Assembly (NCBI GenBank): GCA_023411575.1
Contig: JAEYOP010000031.1
Span: 1-64,000, forward strand
Source of the DNA: Bacillota bacterium
GTDB lineage: Bacteria; Bacillota; Clostridia; Acetivibrionales; DTU013
Length of the DNA stretch: 64,000 bases
Reading direction: 5' to 3'
Below are positions 43,951 to 52,687 of the stretch, piece after piece. The notes below the pieces were generated by a model. It made no database searches and was not told where the DNA came from. It worked only from the letters and a program-made list of their open reading frames with translations. Made by a program: the position numbers and the translations under genes. Numbering within the stretch: position 1 is the stretch's first letter; every line of letters starts with the position of its first letter.

Positions 43951-44373
43951 TCACTGCCGCAAGACGGCAAGAACATCCCCCGTCGAGACGGCGGATCCCC
44001 TTGCTGCTTTTATTTGTACTACCGTTCCATCCACCGGCGCCATGATCTCATTTTCCATTTTCATGGCTTCCAGAATAAAAATCACATCGCCTTTTTTCAC
44101 CTTGCTGCCTTCCGTAACCTTAACGTCCAGAACCGTGCCGGGCATGGGAGCCTTTACTGCATCTCCGTTTACGGAACCCGCAGCCGCCGGCGAAGTCTGC
44201 GCTGCGGTTGCAGCCGCATGAGAAGCTCCCGGTATTACAGCAGGACCCGCCGGCGGAACCGCATGGGGCACCACAGCCGGAACAACTGCGGTCTGTGTGC
44301 TCAAGATGGTTGCCTGACCTCGTTCTACTTCTACTTCATATTTTTTATTATTTATCGTAACAATGTAGATCAT
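43951..44373 (-). CDS. Biotin carrier protein of the decarboxylase
   Basis: 140 residues: a short N-terminal part (MIYIVTINNKKYEVEVERGQ), an Ala/Pro/Val-rich flexible linker (about 30-70), and a biotinyl domain with the acceptor lysine in EAMKMENEI near residue 105. It shuttles carboxybiotin between OadA and OadB. Separate carriers of this kind occur where OadA lacks its own biotin domain, as here. Located between oadG and oadB. Confidence 0.93.
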   Translation of the reverse strand: MIYIVTINNKKYEVEVERGQATILSTQTAVVPAVVPHAVPPAGPAVIPGASHAAATAAQTSPAAAGSVNGDAVKAPMPGTVLDVKVTEGSKVKKGDVIFILEAMKMENEIMAPVDGTVVQIKAARGSAVSTGDVLAVLRQ

Positions 44374-44396
44374 ATTGTCCTCCGTCCTTTTCTGGT

Positions 44397-44732
44397 TTAC
44401 TCAATCGCCCGGATGGTTTTAAAGCGGAGCTCCGACAATGGAATCCCGGATTCGTCGCTTACAATTGCCATAATCATCGCGGCAGTTCTCTCGTCAACCT
44501 GGATCAGGCGCAGCTCGCCGGAAGACGCGCGTACGGCTTCCGTGTCCCAATCCTGGCCGTCATTTGCCGGTTCGGCCCGCTCATCCGGCGGCGCCGTTTT
44601 TTTGTGCAGCCGGAGTCCCAGGACCTTTGACAACGCCATTACCATCAGGTACAAAACCGTAAGCACCAGGAACACCAATGACAGGCAGAACAAGCCGACC
44701 ATAAAGCTATTTAATAATGTCATATCCGTCAC
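44397..44732 (-). CDS. oadG: Oxaloacetate decarboxylase gamma-like subunit
   Basis: 111 residues with one N-terminal membrane helix (about 8-33), then a hydrophilic region. The layout is that of OadG, which anchors alpha to beta. The C-terminal half (ELRLIQVDERTAAMIMAIVS...) is longer and different from the enteric protein, a variant common in Clostridia. It overlaps oadA by four bases, so coupled translation is likely. Confidence 0.8.
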   Translation of the reverse strand: MTDMTLLNSFMVGLFCLSLVFLVLTVLYLMVMALSKVLGLRLHKKTAPPDERAEPANDGQDWDTEAVRASSGELRLIQVDERTAAMIMAIVSDESGIPLSELRFKTIRAIE

Positions 44733-46111
44733 CCTTGTTTCCGAACGATGGTATAGGAGACCCTCTTCACTTCCCGTTCTTCCCTTTCCATGAAAAACTT
44801 ATCGGCGATCTGCGGGAAAAGAATATGGGAAAGGACATCCTTATCGTTCTTTGCAATGCTCTTTATTTTTTCCTTTTCTTTACCAAATCCCGGCTCCAGA
44901 GTATCCGCAAACCGGCTTGAGATTGGCTTCTCATCGCCTAAGACCTTTTTGACCAGCGCCTGGTTGATTTCCCCCGGCGCCTTGCCATACTCGCCTCTGA
45001 GGTATGCTTTCACTTCCTTGGATACATTCTTGTACCTTTCGCCGGCCAGAACATTGGCAACGGCCTGAACCCCAACCATCTGGCTCATGGGGGTAACCAG
45101 AGGCGGATATCCCATATCCTTTCTTACCAGCGGCGTTTCCATCAGGACGTTGTCCAGCTTGTCGACCGCATTTTGCGCTTTCAGCTGTGCGATGAGATTG
45201 GACAGCATTCCTCCCGGGACCTGGTAAATCAAGGCGTCTGTATCCGTACCCATGACAAAGGCATCCAGCAGGCCGGAAGAAATGTATTTGGACTTCAGCG
45301 GCTTCATGAAATCATTGATTTCTTTTAAGATGTTTTCTTTCAAACCGGTTTCGTGTCCCAGCTGCTTCAGCGCATAATTGATGGTTTCCGTTGCCGGCTG
45401 GGATGTACCCCCGGACAAGGACGAAATCGCACAATCCATACCGTCGCAGCCTGCCTCCACCGCTTTGACGTACGTGATCGGAGCCAGGCCCGTAGTGGAA
45501 TGCGTGTGCAGAAAAACGGGAACGGAGACGGACTCCTTCAAAGCCCCGACCAGATCGAACGCTTCCTGCGGTCCCATGATTCCGGCCATATCCTTAATGC
45601 ATACGGAATGTACGCCCATGTTTTCAAGCTGCTTTCCCATCCTTACATAATTCTCCAGGTTGTGAATCGGACTTATCGTATAGCAGATGCAGCCCTGCGC
45701 ATGCGCTTTTCTCCTGATCGTCTCGTCAACAGCCGTTTCAATATTTCGGAAATCATTCAAGGCGTCGAAAATCCGGAAAATGTCCATTCCGCAATCCGCC
45801 GACTGCGCGATGAACTTTCGGACGACATCGTCCGGGTAATGCTTGTAGCCCAGGATGTTCTGGCCTCTCAGCAGCATCTGAAGCCTGGTGTTTTTTACCT
45901 TCCGCCTGATTTTCTCGAGTCTTTCCCATGGATCTTCATCCAGATACCGGAGACAGGAATCAAAGGTAGCGCCGCCCCAGCATTCCAGCGAATAGTAGCC
46001 GGCCTTGTCCAGCGTTTCCAGTATGCCTTCAAAATCAGAAAACGGCATCCTTGTGGCAATAAGCGATTGGTTGGCATCGCGAAGCACGGTTTCGGTAATA
46101 TTTACTTTCAT
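44729..46111 (-). CDS. oadA: Oxaloacetate decarboxylase alpha subunit (carboxyltransferase)
   Basis: 460 residues. The DRE-TIM carboxyltransferase barrel has ETVLRDANQSLIATRMPFSD at the start, GGATFDSCLRYL, the catalytic lysine segment SVCIKDMAGIMGP, and the metal HTH in FLHTHSTTGLAP; the PYC-OADA domain follows. It lacks the C-terminal biotin domain (full-length enteric OadA is about 590 residues), which is on the separate carrier gene. ATG 46111 has GGGGGGGA upstream and gives the family start MKVNITETVLRDANQ. First gene of oadA-oadG-carrier-oadB-exchanger. Confidence 0.95.
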   Translation of the reverse strand: MKVNITETVLRDANQSLIATRMPFSDFEGILETLDKAGYYSLECWGGATFDSCLRYLDEDPWERLEKIRRKVKNTRLQMLLRGQNILGYKHYPDDVVRKFIAQSADCGMDIFRIFDALNDFRNIETAVDETIRRKAHAQGCICYTISPIHNLENYVRMGKQLENMGVHSVCIKDMAGIMGPQEAFDLVGALKESVSVPVFLHTHSTTGLAPITYVKAVEAGCDGMDCAISSLSGGTSQPATETINYALKQLGHETGLKENILKEINDFMKPLKSKYISSGLLDAFVMGTDTDALIYQVPGGMLSNLIAQLKAQNAVDKLDNVLMETPLVRKDMGYPPLVTPMSQMVGVQAVANVLAGERYKNVSKEVKAYLRGEYGKAPGEINQALVKKVLGDEKPISSRFADTLEPGFGKEKEKIKSIAKNDKDVLSHILFPQIADKFFMEREEREVKRVSYTIVRKQG

Positions 46112-46163
46112 TTCGTTCAAATCCCCCCCAAAGTCAAAATGTGCTGTGTCCATTTCTGCATAT

Positions 46164-46196
46164 AAAAAGGCGGAAAGCAAAAACGTGCTCTCCACC
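46164..46196 (-). terminator. Attenuator-like terminator in the oad leader
   Basis: Read leftwards, GGTGGAGAGC pairs with GCTTTCCGCC (10 base pairs, two G-U, 8-base loop) followed by TTTTTATAT. It lies about 50 bases before the oadA start and about 70 after the promoter, so most transcripts could stop before the operon unless something prevents it. No known riboswitch was recognised in the short leader. Confidence 0.7.
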
Positions 46197-46265
46197 CTAA
46201 AAGCCTGCATCTTGAAAACAGATAACTGTCCAACCGGAAAATGCTCTATTCAACTCTACTATAAA

Positions 46266-46293
46266 AGTATAAAGAAATCAAAAGAAATGTCAA
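46266..46293 (-). promoter_or_regulatory. Promoter of the oad operon
   Basis: TTGACA (46288-46293), 16 bases, TATACT (46266-46271). The leader to oadA is about 150 bases and contains the attenuator-like hairpin. Confidence 0.8.
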
Positions 46294-46369
46294 TACCGCG
46301 GGCGGCGAGTTTTTGTTACAGGAATATTTTTCTGGGGAAATATAAAAATGGATTGCACCGGATATTTTG

Positions 46370-46378
46370 TGATATAAT
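46370..46378 (+). promoter_or_regulatory. Extended -10 promoter of the 105-residue gene
   Basis: TGATATAAT (TATAAT at 46373-46378). There is no good -35 box. About 97 bases before the start; divergent from the oad promoter. Confidence 0.55.
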
Positions 46379-46474
46379 CAATTTGGAAATTGTATATATA
46401 TTAGTACAAAAATGTCCGCATCCATGACAATACGGCCTGTCAACACCAATCATTATCGACGCGGAGGTATTTTT

Positions 46475-46792
46475 ATGAAAACATCACAACTGATTCTTTC
46501 CGGCCTGGATATCACCGAGGACGAGTACAGCTACAAGGCACAATTTATTTTAAACGCTCCCGGCAAATCGAAAGGATACGAAATCGGCGATCTGGATTCC
46601 GGCAGCAAGCTGGCTGAAATCAAAACGTTTTTCAATCTGGAGGAAGCGCCGGACGAAATCGGGAAACTGATCATGGACATGGTCATGGAAAAAGCGAATA
46701 TCTGCTCGGAAATCATCGAAGGCGAAAACTTCGAGGAGACGGTGAACCGGAAGCGTGTTGAGCGGGCCGCCAGAAGCTTTGATCTGTCTTAA
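46475..46792 (+). CDS. Small acidic protein, unknown function
   Basis: 105 residues, soluble, rich in Glu and Lys. GGAGG lies 7 bases before ATG 46475, which gives the start MKTSQLILSGLDITEDEYSY; an in-frame upstream ATG lacks a site. No motif recognised. It is flanked by its own promoter and a hairpin terminator, so it is a single-gene unit. The rest of the 363-base gap to oadA holds the two promoters and the oad attenuator. Confidence 0.75.
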   Translation: MKTSQLILSGLDITEDEYSYKAQFILNAPGKSKGYEIGDLDSGSKLAEIKTFFNLEEAPDEIGKLIMDMVMEKANICSEIIEGENFEETVNRKRVERAARSFDLS

Positions 46793-46824
46793 TTCGTTGT
46801 GGCGCAATTCCCTGAAACGCACAA

Positions 46825-46847
46825 AGGCGGGACATATCGTCCCGCCT
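46825..46847. terminator. Bidirectional hairpin between convergent genes
   Basis: AGGCGGGAC and GTCCCGCCT form a perfect 9-base-pair stem with a 5-base loop. TTTG follows on the minus strand. It separates the 105-residue gene from the convergent NagB-like gene. Confidence 0.6.
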
Positions 46848-46867
46848 CAAACCAGTTGTTCAAAGAA

Positions 46868-47602
46868 CTACAGTTTAAAAGCCAAGGCTGCCGAAGACTC
46901 GTCCAGAAACAGGTTCCAGTCCTTATGCGTTTTCAGTATGGTTGCCGGCACAGTATTGGAAACCTCCCCGGACAAGGTATTCTTCACCGCTTCCGCTTTC
47001 ACTTTATGAGGTACGCATGAGACAATAACCTCACTGTCCATTATCTGGCGGACCGTCATGGAGATTGCCCGCCTGGGCACATCCTCAAGGGTCGGGAACC
47101 AGCCTTCCCCCAATTGCTGCCTTCTGCACTTCTCGTCGAGCTCTACAACGATATAGGCTTCCCTTGTATCAAAGTCCGCCGGCGGGTCATTAAAAGCAAT
47201 ATGCGCATTCTCGCCGATCCCGATCAGGGCAAGGTCAATCGGCGCTTTCCGGATTTCCCGGCTCAGCGCTTCGATATTTTCCGCAACGTTCCCCTCCCCG
47301 TTGACATAGTGGACCTTCTTCAGGTTAATCCTGCTGACGAACCGCTCCTCCAAATACTTCCGGAAGCTGGCGGGATGCGTAACCGGCATATTGTAATATT
47401 CGTCCAGATGAAACATCTCCACCTTGCTCCAATCCACATCCTCCTTCACCAGTGCAGTTAACGTATCAAACTGGGATGCCCCCGTCGATAGGATGATCCT
47501 GGCGGCCCCTTTCTCCCGTATTATCCGTCCGAGTACCGCCGCGCAGAACTCCGCCGCCGCCTTGCCAAGCTCCCCGGAATTTTTCGAAACTTGTATTCTC
47601 AC
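46868..47602 (-). CDS. Glucosamine-6-phosphate deaminase-like protein, divergent copy
   Basis: 244 residues of the NagB/6-phosphogluconolactonase fold. STGASQFDTL binds phosphate and FHLDEYY holds the catalytic Asp (D72 in E. coli numbering). The loop that is GNDGHIAFNEP in E. coli reads GENAHIAFNDP here: Gly to Ala and the Glu148 position to Asp. The fold is complete, but activity or substrate may differ from NagB. It lies 30 bases after another NagB-type gene in the same operon, so the two could act on different sugars. Confidence 0.85.
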   Translation of the reverse strand: MRIQVSKNSGELGKAAAEFCAAVLGRIIREKGAARIILSTGASQFDTLTALVKEDVDWSKVEMFHLDEYYNMPVTHPASFRKYLEERFVSRINLKKVHYVNGEGNVAENIEALSREIRKAPIDLALIGIGENAHIAFNDPPADFDTREAYIVVELDEKCRRQQLGEGWFPTLEDVPRRAISMTVRQIMDSEVIVSCVPHKVKAEAVKNTLSGEVSNTVPATILKTHKDWNLFLDESSAALAFKL

Positions 47603-47632
47603 AGATATTCCTCCTTTTATAATTGGAATGCG

Positions 47633-48397
47633 TTATAATAAGCTTGCGCTCTCGCTGTCCAAAAACAGTACGGCATTCGGATGCCGCCGCAGAATGGATG
47701 CGGGACAAGCCGTTTCCACAGGCCCCTTCAAGGTAAGTGCGACCGCCCTGGCCTTTGTAAGGAACGGCGTGGTGCAAATAACGGTTTTCGCGCTCATCAG
47801 AGCCGGCAAGGTCACGGTAAAAGCCCGGTCCGGCATCTGTCCGGGGCTGTCGTAGTTTTTATGCTGCACCAGCTGGTTTTTGGAAACCGGATCGATCTCC
47901 ACCGGCTTTACAAACACCGGATCATTAAAATCGGCAATGTGCGGTTCATTGAACGCCAGGTGCCCGTTATCGCCGATCCCCACAAAGGAGATGTCCACGG
48001 GATGGCTTTTGAGCAGGCCCTCGTACCGCCGGCATTCGGCTTCCGGATCAGGGGCCAGGGGATTCATGAAATAAGTCGCTTTAAAAGGGGTCGTTTTGAA
48101 AAAATATCCGAGCAGTTGAATGCTCAGCCGGTGTTCGTCCCCTTCCGGAAGACCGATGTATTCATCCACGTGAAAGAGGTTCACCTTGCTCCACTCGATC
48201 CCCTCAGCCGCTTCCAGGGCACGCATCATACTTTCCTGGGAGCGCGCCGTGGAAACCAGGATATTCACTTCGTCCTGTTTTTCGCACAGCTCCCTCAGCA
48301 CCTTTGCTCCGTATTCGGCAGACGCCTGTCCCATGGCCTCCATTGTATCGTAAATCTCCAGCTTCAACAGATCTTTCATTTCTTTCTTTATTAACAT
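47633..48397 (-). CDS. nagB: Glucosamine-6-phosphate deaminase family protein
   Basis: 254 residues. STARSQESMM, FHVDEYIGLP and GIGDNGHLAFNEP supply the phosphate-binding, catalytic Asp and His/Glu residues of NagB. The reaction is glucosamine 6-phosphate to fructose 6-phosphate plus ammonia. ATG 48397 follows AAAGGACG. Upstream are the isomerase and the ABC importer, which suggests that an amino sugar or its derivative is the substrate of the whole unit. Some family members act on related phosphosugars. Confidence 0.85.
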   Translation of the reverse strand: MLIKKEMKDLLKLEIYDTMEAMGQASAEYGAKVLRELCEKQDEVNILVSTARSQESMMRALEAAEGIEWSKVNLFHVDEYIGLPEGDEHRLSIQLLGYFFKTTPFKATYFMNPLAPDPEAECRRYEGLLKSHPVDISFVGIGDNGHLAFNEPHIADFNDPVFVKPVEIDPVSKNQLVQHKNYDSPGQMPDRAFTVTLPALMSAKTVICTTPFLTKARAVALTLKGPVETACPASILRRHPNAVLFLDSESASLL

Positions 48398-48418
48398 AAC
48401 ACTCGTCCTTTCATTAAA

Positions 48419-49327
48419 TTATATTTCAATCTCCAGCCCGACCTTCCGCGCCATTTTCAGAATAAAATCGGCGGAATCCAGCAAATCCTGCCGAAGGGTC
48501 TCGGACGCAGTCAAATCAATGCCCAGATAGCCGTTATACTCCGCTTCCTTCAGCAGGCGGAAAAATTCATCCCAGTCGATCGTGCCTTTTCCAACCGGGA
48601 TATGCCTCACATTGGAGGGATCATTGTCGGAAATGTGGATGTTGGCGAAATGGCCCTCCAGCTTTTTCAGGGCCAGCGGAACGCATTCCCGGCCGGCCGA
48701 AAAATGGCCGGTGTCGAAATTGCCTTTGAAATTCGGCCGGTCCACCTCCATAATAAGGCGGAGCAGCGCATCCGCCGAACAGACGGTTTCGCCTATCCGG
48801 GGCTCCATCAGGATCACCCTGTCGGCTGCCAGATCGGCGCAGGCCCTGCAGGATTCGACCAATGCACTCCAGACCGCATTCCAGGAGAAGCCGGCAGGAA
48901 TCCGGACGGAAAACCGATCCTTGATCGTATATTTTTCCCCCAGCGCATAGGGCCGTCCAGCCGGATATTCGACCGGCGGCGCATAGCTGGCCAGATGGAA
49001 GGTTTCCGCCCCAAGCTCGCGGCCGAGCTGCGCCATCCGGCGGAACCGTTCCAGGGCCGCAGCCCGGCGGTCCTTGTCCAAAGCCACCAATTCCGGGTCA
49101 ACAATGCAAAAATTGTGAACATGAATGTCATTTGCCGACAGCGCTTCGAGGAACTCCTCCTTATGGGCGAGGACTCCTTCCGCATGCTGCTGCCCGAGCG
49201 CCTCCATTTCAAGGAAATGAAAGCCCATGGACCGGATGTCGGAGAGCGCCTTGACGTCGTCCTCCCAGGCCGGCGGGTAGCCGTAGGCAGATATGGTGTA
49301 AAGATAAGTAATTCCGATTCGAACCAT
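48419..49327 (-). CDS. Sugar phosphate isomerase/epimerase family TIM barrel
   Basis: 302 residues. A xylose-isomerase-like barrel of the AP_endonuc_2 family, with metal-ligand motifs LMEPRIGETV, KGNFDTGHFSAG, NIHISDNDPSN and LGIDLT. AAAGGAGG lies 7 bases before ATG 49327. Such enzymes isomerise or epimerise sugars or inositols. Between the permeases and nagB it likely prepares the imported sugar. Exact reaction unknown. Confidence 0.85.
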   Translation of the reverse strand: MVRIGITYLYTISAYGYPPAWEDDVKALSDIRSMGFHFLEMEALGQQHAEGVLAHKEEFLEALSANDIHVHNFCIVDPELVALDKDRRAAALERFRRMAQLGRELGAETFHLASYAPPVEYPAGRPYALGEKYTIKDRFSVRIPAGFSWNAVWSALVESCRACADLAADRVILMEPRIGETVCSADALLRLIMEVDRPNFKGNFDTGHFSAGRECVPLALKKLEGHFANIHISDNDPSNVRHIPVGKGTIDWDEFFRLLKEAEYNGYLGIDLTASETLRQDLLDSADFILKMARKVGLEIEI

Positions 49328-49345
49328 TGAAATCCTCCTTTTGCA

Positions 49346-50185
49346 CTATCCTTTCAAGCCGGAAGTGGATATGCCTTCTACGAAATATTTCTGGGCCGAG
49401 AAAAACAGCAGGACGCATGGCACCATGCTGACTACGGCCATTGCAAGGATGCCGCTCCAGTTGGCCGCCTCGGAAGTATCCATGGCCATTCGGAGCGCAA
49501 GGCTTACGGTGAACTTTTTTACGGAATTGATGTAAATAAGGGAATTGAAAAAGTCCTCCCAGGTCCAGATCGACTGGAATAGCGCGGCGGATATAATAGC
49601 CGGCTTGCAAAGCGGAAGCATTATGCGCACCAGGATGGTGAAAGCATTACACCCGTCTATTTTAGCCGACTCATCCAGTTCGAAGGGAATGGAGCGGAAA
49701 AACTGAATCAGCATGTAGATGAAAAAGGGCGTACAGGCGAACAGGGCCGGCATGGTAAAGGTCTTGTAGGTATCCAGCCACCGGAGGTTTCGGAATAAAA
49801 GATAACGGGGAATGATCAATACCGCGTTCGGCAGGATCAGGGTGGAAATCATAATGGAAAACAGCAGCTTTTTGAACGGAAAGCGGAAGCGTGCAAAACC
49901 GTAAGCGACTAAAACACTGGAAAGCACAGTAAAAACGACGGTAGGAATTACCAGCTCCAGGCTGTTTTTCAGGAATACACCGAAGTGCAACTGCCCGTGG
50001 CCCTTCCAGCCCGAGACATAGGCCTCGAAATTGATTCTGCTTGGCAGGATGTTTACATTTCCAAAAATTTCGTTATTGGGCTTGAAAGAGGCAAAAACCA
50101 TCCAGATCAAGGGGAATATCATGATGACTCCAACTATAAACAATGCCACATAACTGCCGAACTGCCGGATTGTCTTCTTTCTCAT
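49346..50185 (-). CDS. Carbohydrate ABC transporter permease, MalG type
   Basis: 279 residues with six membrane helices. The EAA loop reads DESAKIDGCNAFTILVRIML near residue 185. It pairs with the MalF-type subunit encoded just upstream; the genes overlap by four bases. It imports the sugar bound by the lipoprotein at 51198-52559. Confidence 0.93.
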   Translation of the reverse strand: MRKKTIRQFGSYVALFIVGVIMIFPLIWMVFASFKPNNEIFGNVNILPSRINFEAYVSGWKGHGQLHFGVFLKNSLELVIPTVVFTVLSSVLVAYGFARFRFPFKKLLFSIMISTLILPNAVLIIPRYLLFRNLRWLDTYKTFTMPALFACTPFFIYMLIQFFRSIPFELDESAKIDGCNAFTILVRIMLPLCKPAIISAALFQSIWTWEDFFNSLIYINSVKKFTVSLALRMAMDTSEAANWSGILAMAVVSMVPCVLLFFSAQKYFVEGISTSGLKG

Positions 50186-51117
50186 GCGCCTCTCCCCCCA
50201 TCCTCGTAATGCGTCCAGGTCGCGCTGGACCGGAACAAGATACCGGTAATAGCAATCATAATCACAAACAGAATCCAGGAAAGTGCCGATGCATAGCCCA
50301 TTTTAAAATAGGAAAACGCATTCTCGTACAGCAGCATTCCATACAAATACGTTGCGTTGGCAGGCCCGCCCTTGGTAATCAGCATGGCCGGGGTGAAATC
50401 CTGGAATCCGCCGATGAGCTGCATGACCAGGTTGAAAAAAATGATCGGCGAAAGCATGGGGAACGTAATTTTGAAAAACGTGCGGATCCGGCTCGCGCCG
50501 TCGATGCGGGCCGCCTCATACAACTCCGGCGGGACATTCTTCAAGCCGGCCAGAAACAGCACCATGGAGGACCCAAACTGCCACACGGTCAGCAAACTGA
50601 TGGTAAACAGGGCATACCGGGTGTCGCCGATCCAATCCGGCCCGGTGATCCCCAGAAGAGCCAGCAGGCTGTTGATGTATCCCTGCTTGGTAAAAAGGAA
50701 CCGCCACAAAACCGCCACCGCCACACTGGCTCCCAATATGGAAGGAAGATAGTACAGCGTGCGGAAAAAAGCGATGAACCGGGTCTTCATGTTGAGCAGC
50801 ATGGCAATTCCAAGGGCGACCATGAGCTTGAGCGGTACCGAAATGGCTACGTATGCGAAGGTAACCAGAAGGGATTTTTGAAACTTCATGTCGCTGGAAA
50901 AAGCCTGGATATAATTATGAAGTCCTGTAAAGACGGGTTTTCGAATCATGTCATAGTTGGTCATGGAATAGTACAGCGAGCTTAGCAAAGGAAACAACTG
51001 AAAGAAAAGAAATCCAAGGATCCACGGCGCGATAAAAAGGAGTCCGATATACTGATAATCCGCGTTACTTTTCCTTTTGCGCCGGCTGCGCCCGACCAAT
51101 TCAACGGTATGTGCCAT
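50182..51117 (-). CDS. Carbohydrate ABC transporter permease, MalF type
   Basis: 311 residues with six membrane helices after a basic N-terminus (GRSRRKRKSN). The EAA loop reads YEAARIDGASRIRTFFKITF near residue 200. Second gene of the importer unit. No ATPase gene in the window, so a shared ATPase is expected. Confidence 0.93.
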   Translation of the reverse strand: MAHTVELVGRSRRKRKSNADYQYIGLLFIAPWILGFLFFQLFPLLSSLYYSMTNYDMIRKPVFTGLHNYIQAFSSDMKFQKSLLVTFAYVAISVPLKLMVALGIAMLLNMKTRFIAFFRTLYYLPSILGASVAVAVLWRFLFTKQGYINSLLALLGITGPDWIGDTRYALFTISLLTVWQFGSSMVLFLAGLKNVPPELYEAARIDGASRIRTFFKITFPMLSPIIFFNLVMQLIGGFQDFTPAMLITKGGPANATYLYGMLLYENAFSYFKMGYASALSWILFVIMIAITGILFRSSATWTHYEDGGRGA

Positions 51118-51197
51118 AGAGCAATCTCCCCTTAGGAATGATTCGGGTCCGGGCAGAATTCGTCCCGAATCCGCCCGAACCCTTTAGTCTTTTAGTC

Positions 51198-52559
51198 TTA
51201 TTGCGGTTGTGCGGTTTTCAAAGCATCCAGCTTTTCCTGTGTACGTCGGAGCAGCGTCTCAGCAGCTTGTTCCGGCGTGTGCTTGCCAAAAGCGACGTTC
51301 TGGAATTCATCCATCAGGAAGGAGAAGATTTCCGCATCCCCCATAACAAACGGATTGGCCGCCGACGGATTGGACATGGTACGGTCTACAGCCTGCTTGA
51401 GGTCGGCGTTGATGAGGTTCATGTCCAGCAGGGTCTTCTGTGAGCTCTTTGAAGTGGGTACGCTGCGGCAGTCCTTCAAAATGGCGGCCGCTTCCGGACT
51501 GTTGAGGAACCAGTTCAGGAATTTCGAGCTTTCGGCCGGATATGCCGTAGCCGCATTCAACGACATGATATGGGCGGGGCGGAACCGCATGCTGAGGTCC
51601 TTGCCATCCTTAACAACCGGTACGCTCATGGTAATGACCGGATCGGTAATCGTTCCCTTCCACATGTTGAGCTTGCTGATCCAGTCCACATAACCGCCGA
51701 TTTTCCCGCTCTTCCATGCGGGGCTCTGGTCCATGGCGGATATATAGGGCTGCACCTCTCCCAACGGCAGGCTGGTGCCGGACTCATACAGCTTTTTGAG
51801 CACGGTATACGCTTCCGTCATATCCTCTTTTGTCGCATTGATCGTAAAGTTATCCGTTATCCAGGGCTGTCCGGTTTTCATCCGGTAATATTCCTCGACG
51901 AAATACTCCGCCTCCACAGGGTCCCAGGCAGTCAGATAGGCCGTCGGATCCTGTTCATGGATGCGTTGTCCCGCTTCTATGAAAGTATCCCATGTAAACT
52001 GGGTGTTCGGATCTATTCCGAACTTGTCGAGAAAGGCTTTATTGACGACAAAAGCAGAGCCGTTGGTTCCGGAAGGCAGGCCGAGCACTTTTCCGTTAAC
52101 CGAGCAGAAGCTGTCGACAATTTTCTGATCAAACTGCGTAAAATCGAAATCGGCATTGCCCTTGATATCCATAAGCAGATCGCTCTGCGCCAGGTTTCCG
52201 AGCCATGGGGGATCCACCTGGATGATGTCCGGGGCGGTTTTACCGGCCAGCTGGGTCATCATTTTCTGTTGATAACCGTCCATGCCCTGGTATTCGCCTT
52301 CAATCGTGATATTGGGATTCAGTTCATGATATTTTGCCAACGCCTCTAAAGTGGCCTGATGGCGCGAATCTCCGCCCCACCATGAAAACCGCAGGGAAAT
52401 GGGTTCGCCGGATGCGGGGGCAGTCGCCTGGATGGTTTCGGAGGCTTGCACGCTGGAGTCCGTTCCGGCTGCCGGCGCCGCAGTCCCGCAGCCGCTGAGC
52501 AGGCTGAAAGCCAGTAGTCCTACACATAACAGGTACAAAACGCTTTGTTTCTTTTTCAT
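51198..52559 (-). CDS. Sugar-binding lipoprotein of the NagB-linked importer
   Basis: 453 residues, family 1 solute-binding protein. A signal peptide ends in the lipobox LLSGC near residue 23, then an Ala/Ser/Thr linker. LRFSWWGGDSRHQATLEAL at the start of the mature fold is typical of sugar-binding proteins of the UgpB/MalE type. ATG 52559 follows GGGAGG by 6 bases; an in-frame ATG at 52577 overlaps the ribosome binding site. It follows the sensor kinase gene and likely has its own promoter. Confidence 0.93.
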   Translation of the reverse strand: MKKKQSVLYLLCVGLLAFSLLSGCGTAAPAAGTDSSVQASETIQATAPASGEPISLRFSWWGGDSRHQATLEALAKYHELNPNITIEGEYQGMDGYQQKMMTQLAGKTAPDIIQVDPPWLGNLAQSDLLMDIKGNADFDFTQFDQKIVDSFCSVNGKVLGLPSGTNGSAFVVNKAFLDKFGIDPNTQFTWDTFIEAGQRIHEQDPTAYLTAWDPVEAEYFVEEYYRMKTGQPWITDNFTINATKEDMTEAYTVLKKLYESGTSLPLGEVQPYISAMDQSPAWKSGKIGGYVDWISKLNMWKGTITDPVITMSVPVVKDGKDLSMRFRPAHIMSLNAATAYPAESSKFLNWFLNSPEAAAILKDCRSVPTSKSSQKTLLDMNLINADLKQAVDRTMSNPSAANPFVMGDAEIFSFLMDEFQNVAFGKHTPEQAAETLLRRTQEKLDALKTAQPQ

Positions 52560-52595
52560 GTTTTTCCTCCCTTTCATTCATGTGAAGATGGTTTC

Positions 52596-52604
52596 ATTCT
52601 AGCA
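52596..52604 (-). promoter_or_regulatory. Possible extended -10 promoter of the binding-protein gene
   Basis: TGCTAGAAT on the minus strand (TAGAAT 52596-52601). The -35 region is poor, as is usual where a response regulator (here YesN-like) activates. About 37 bases before the start codon. Confidence 0.4.
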
Positions 52605-52687
52605 AAAGTCCTACTTTTACTCCATCTCCTCACCTGACATTTCCTATCCTTATTCGCCAACTTTCGAAAGCAGAGGATGTTTTGGCC

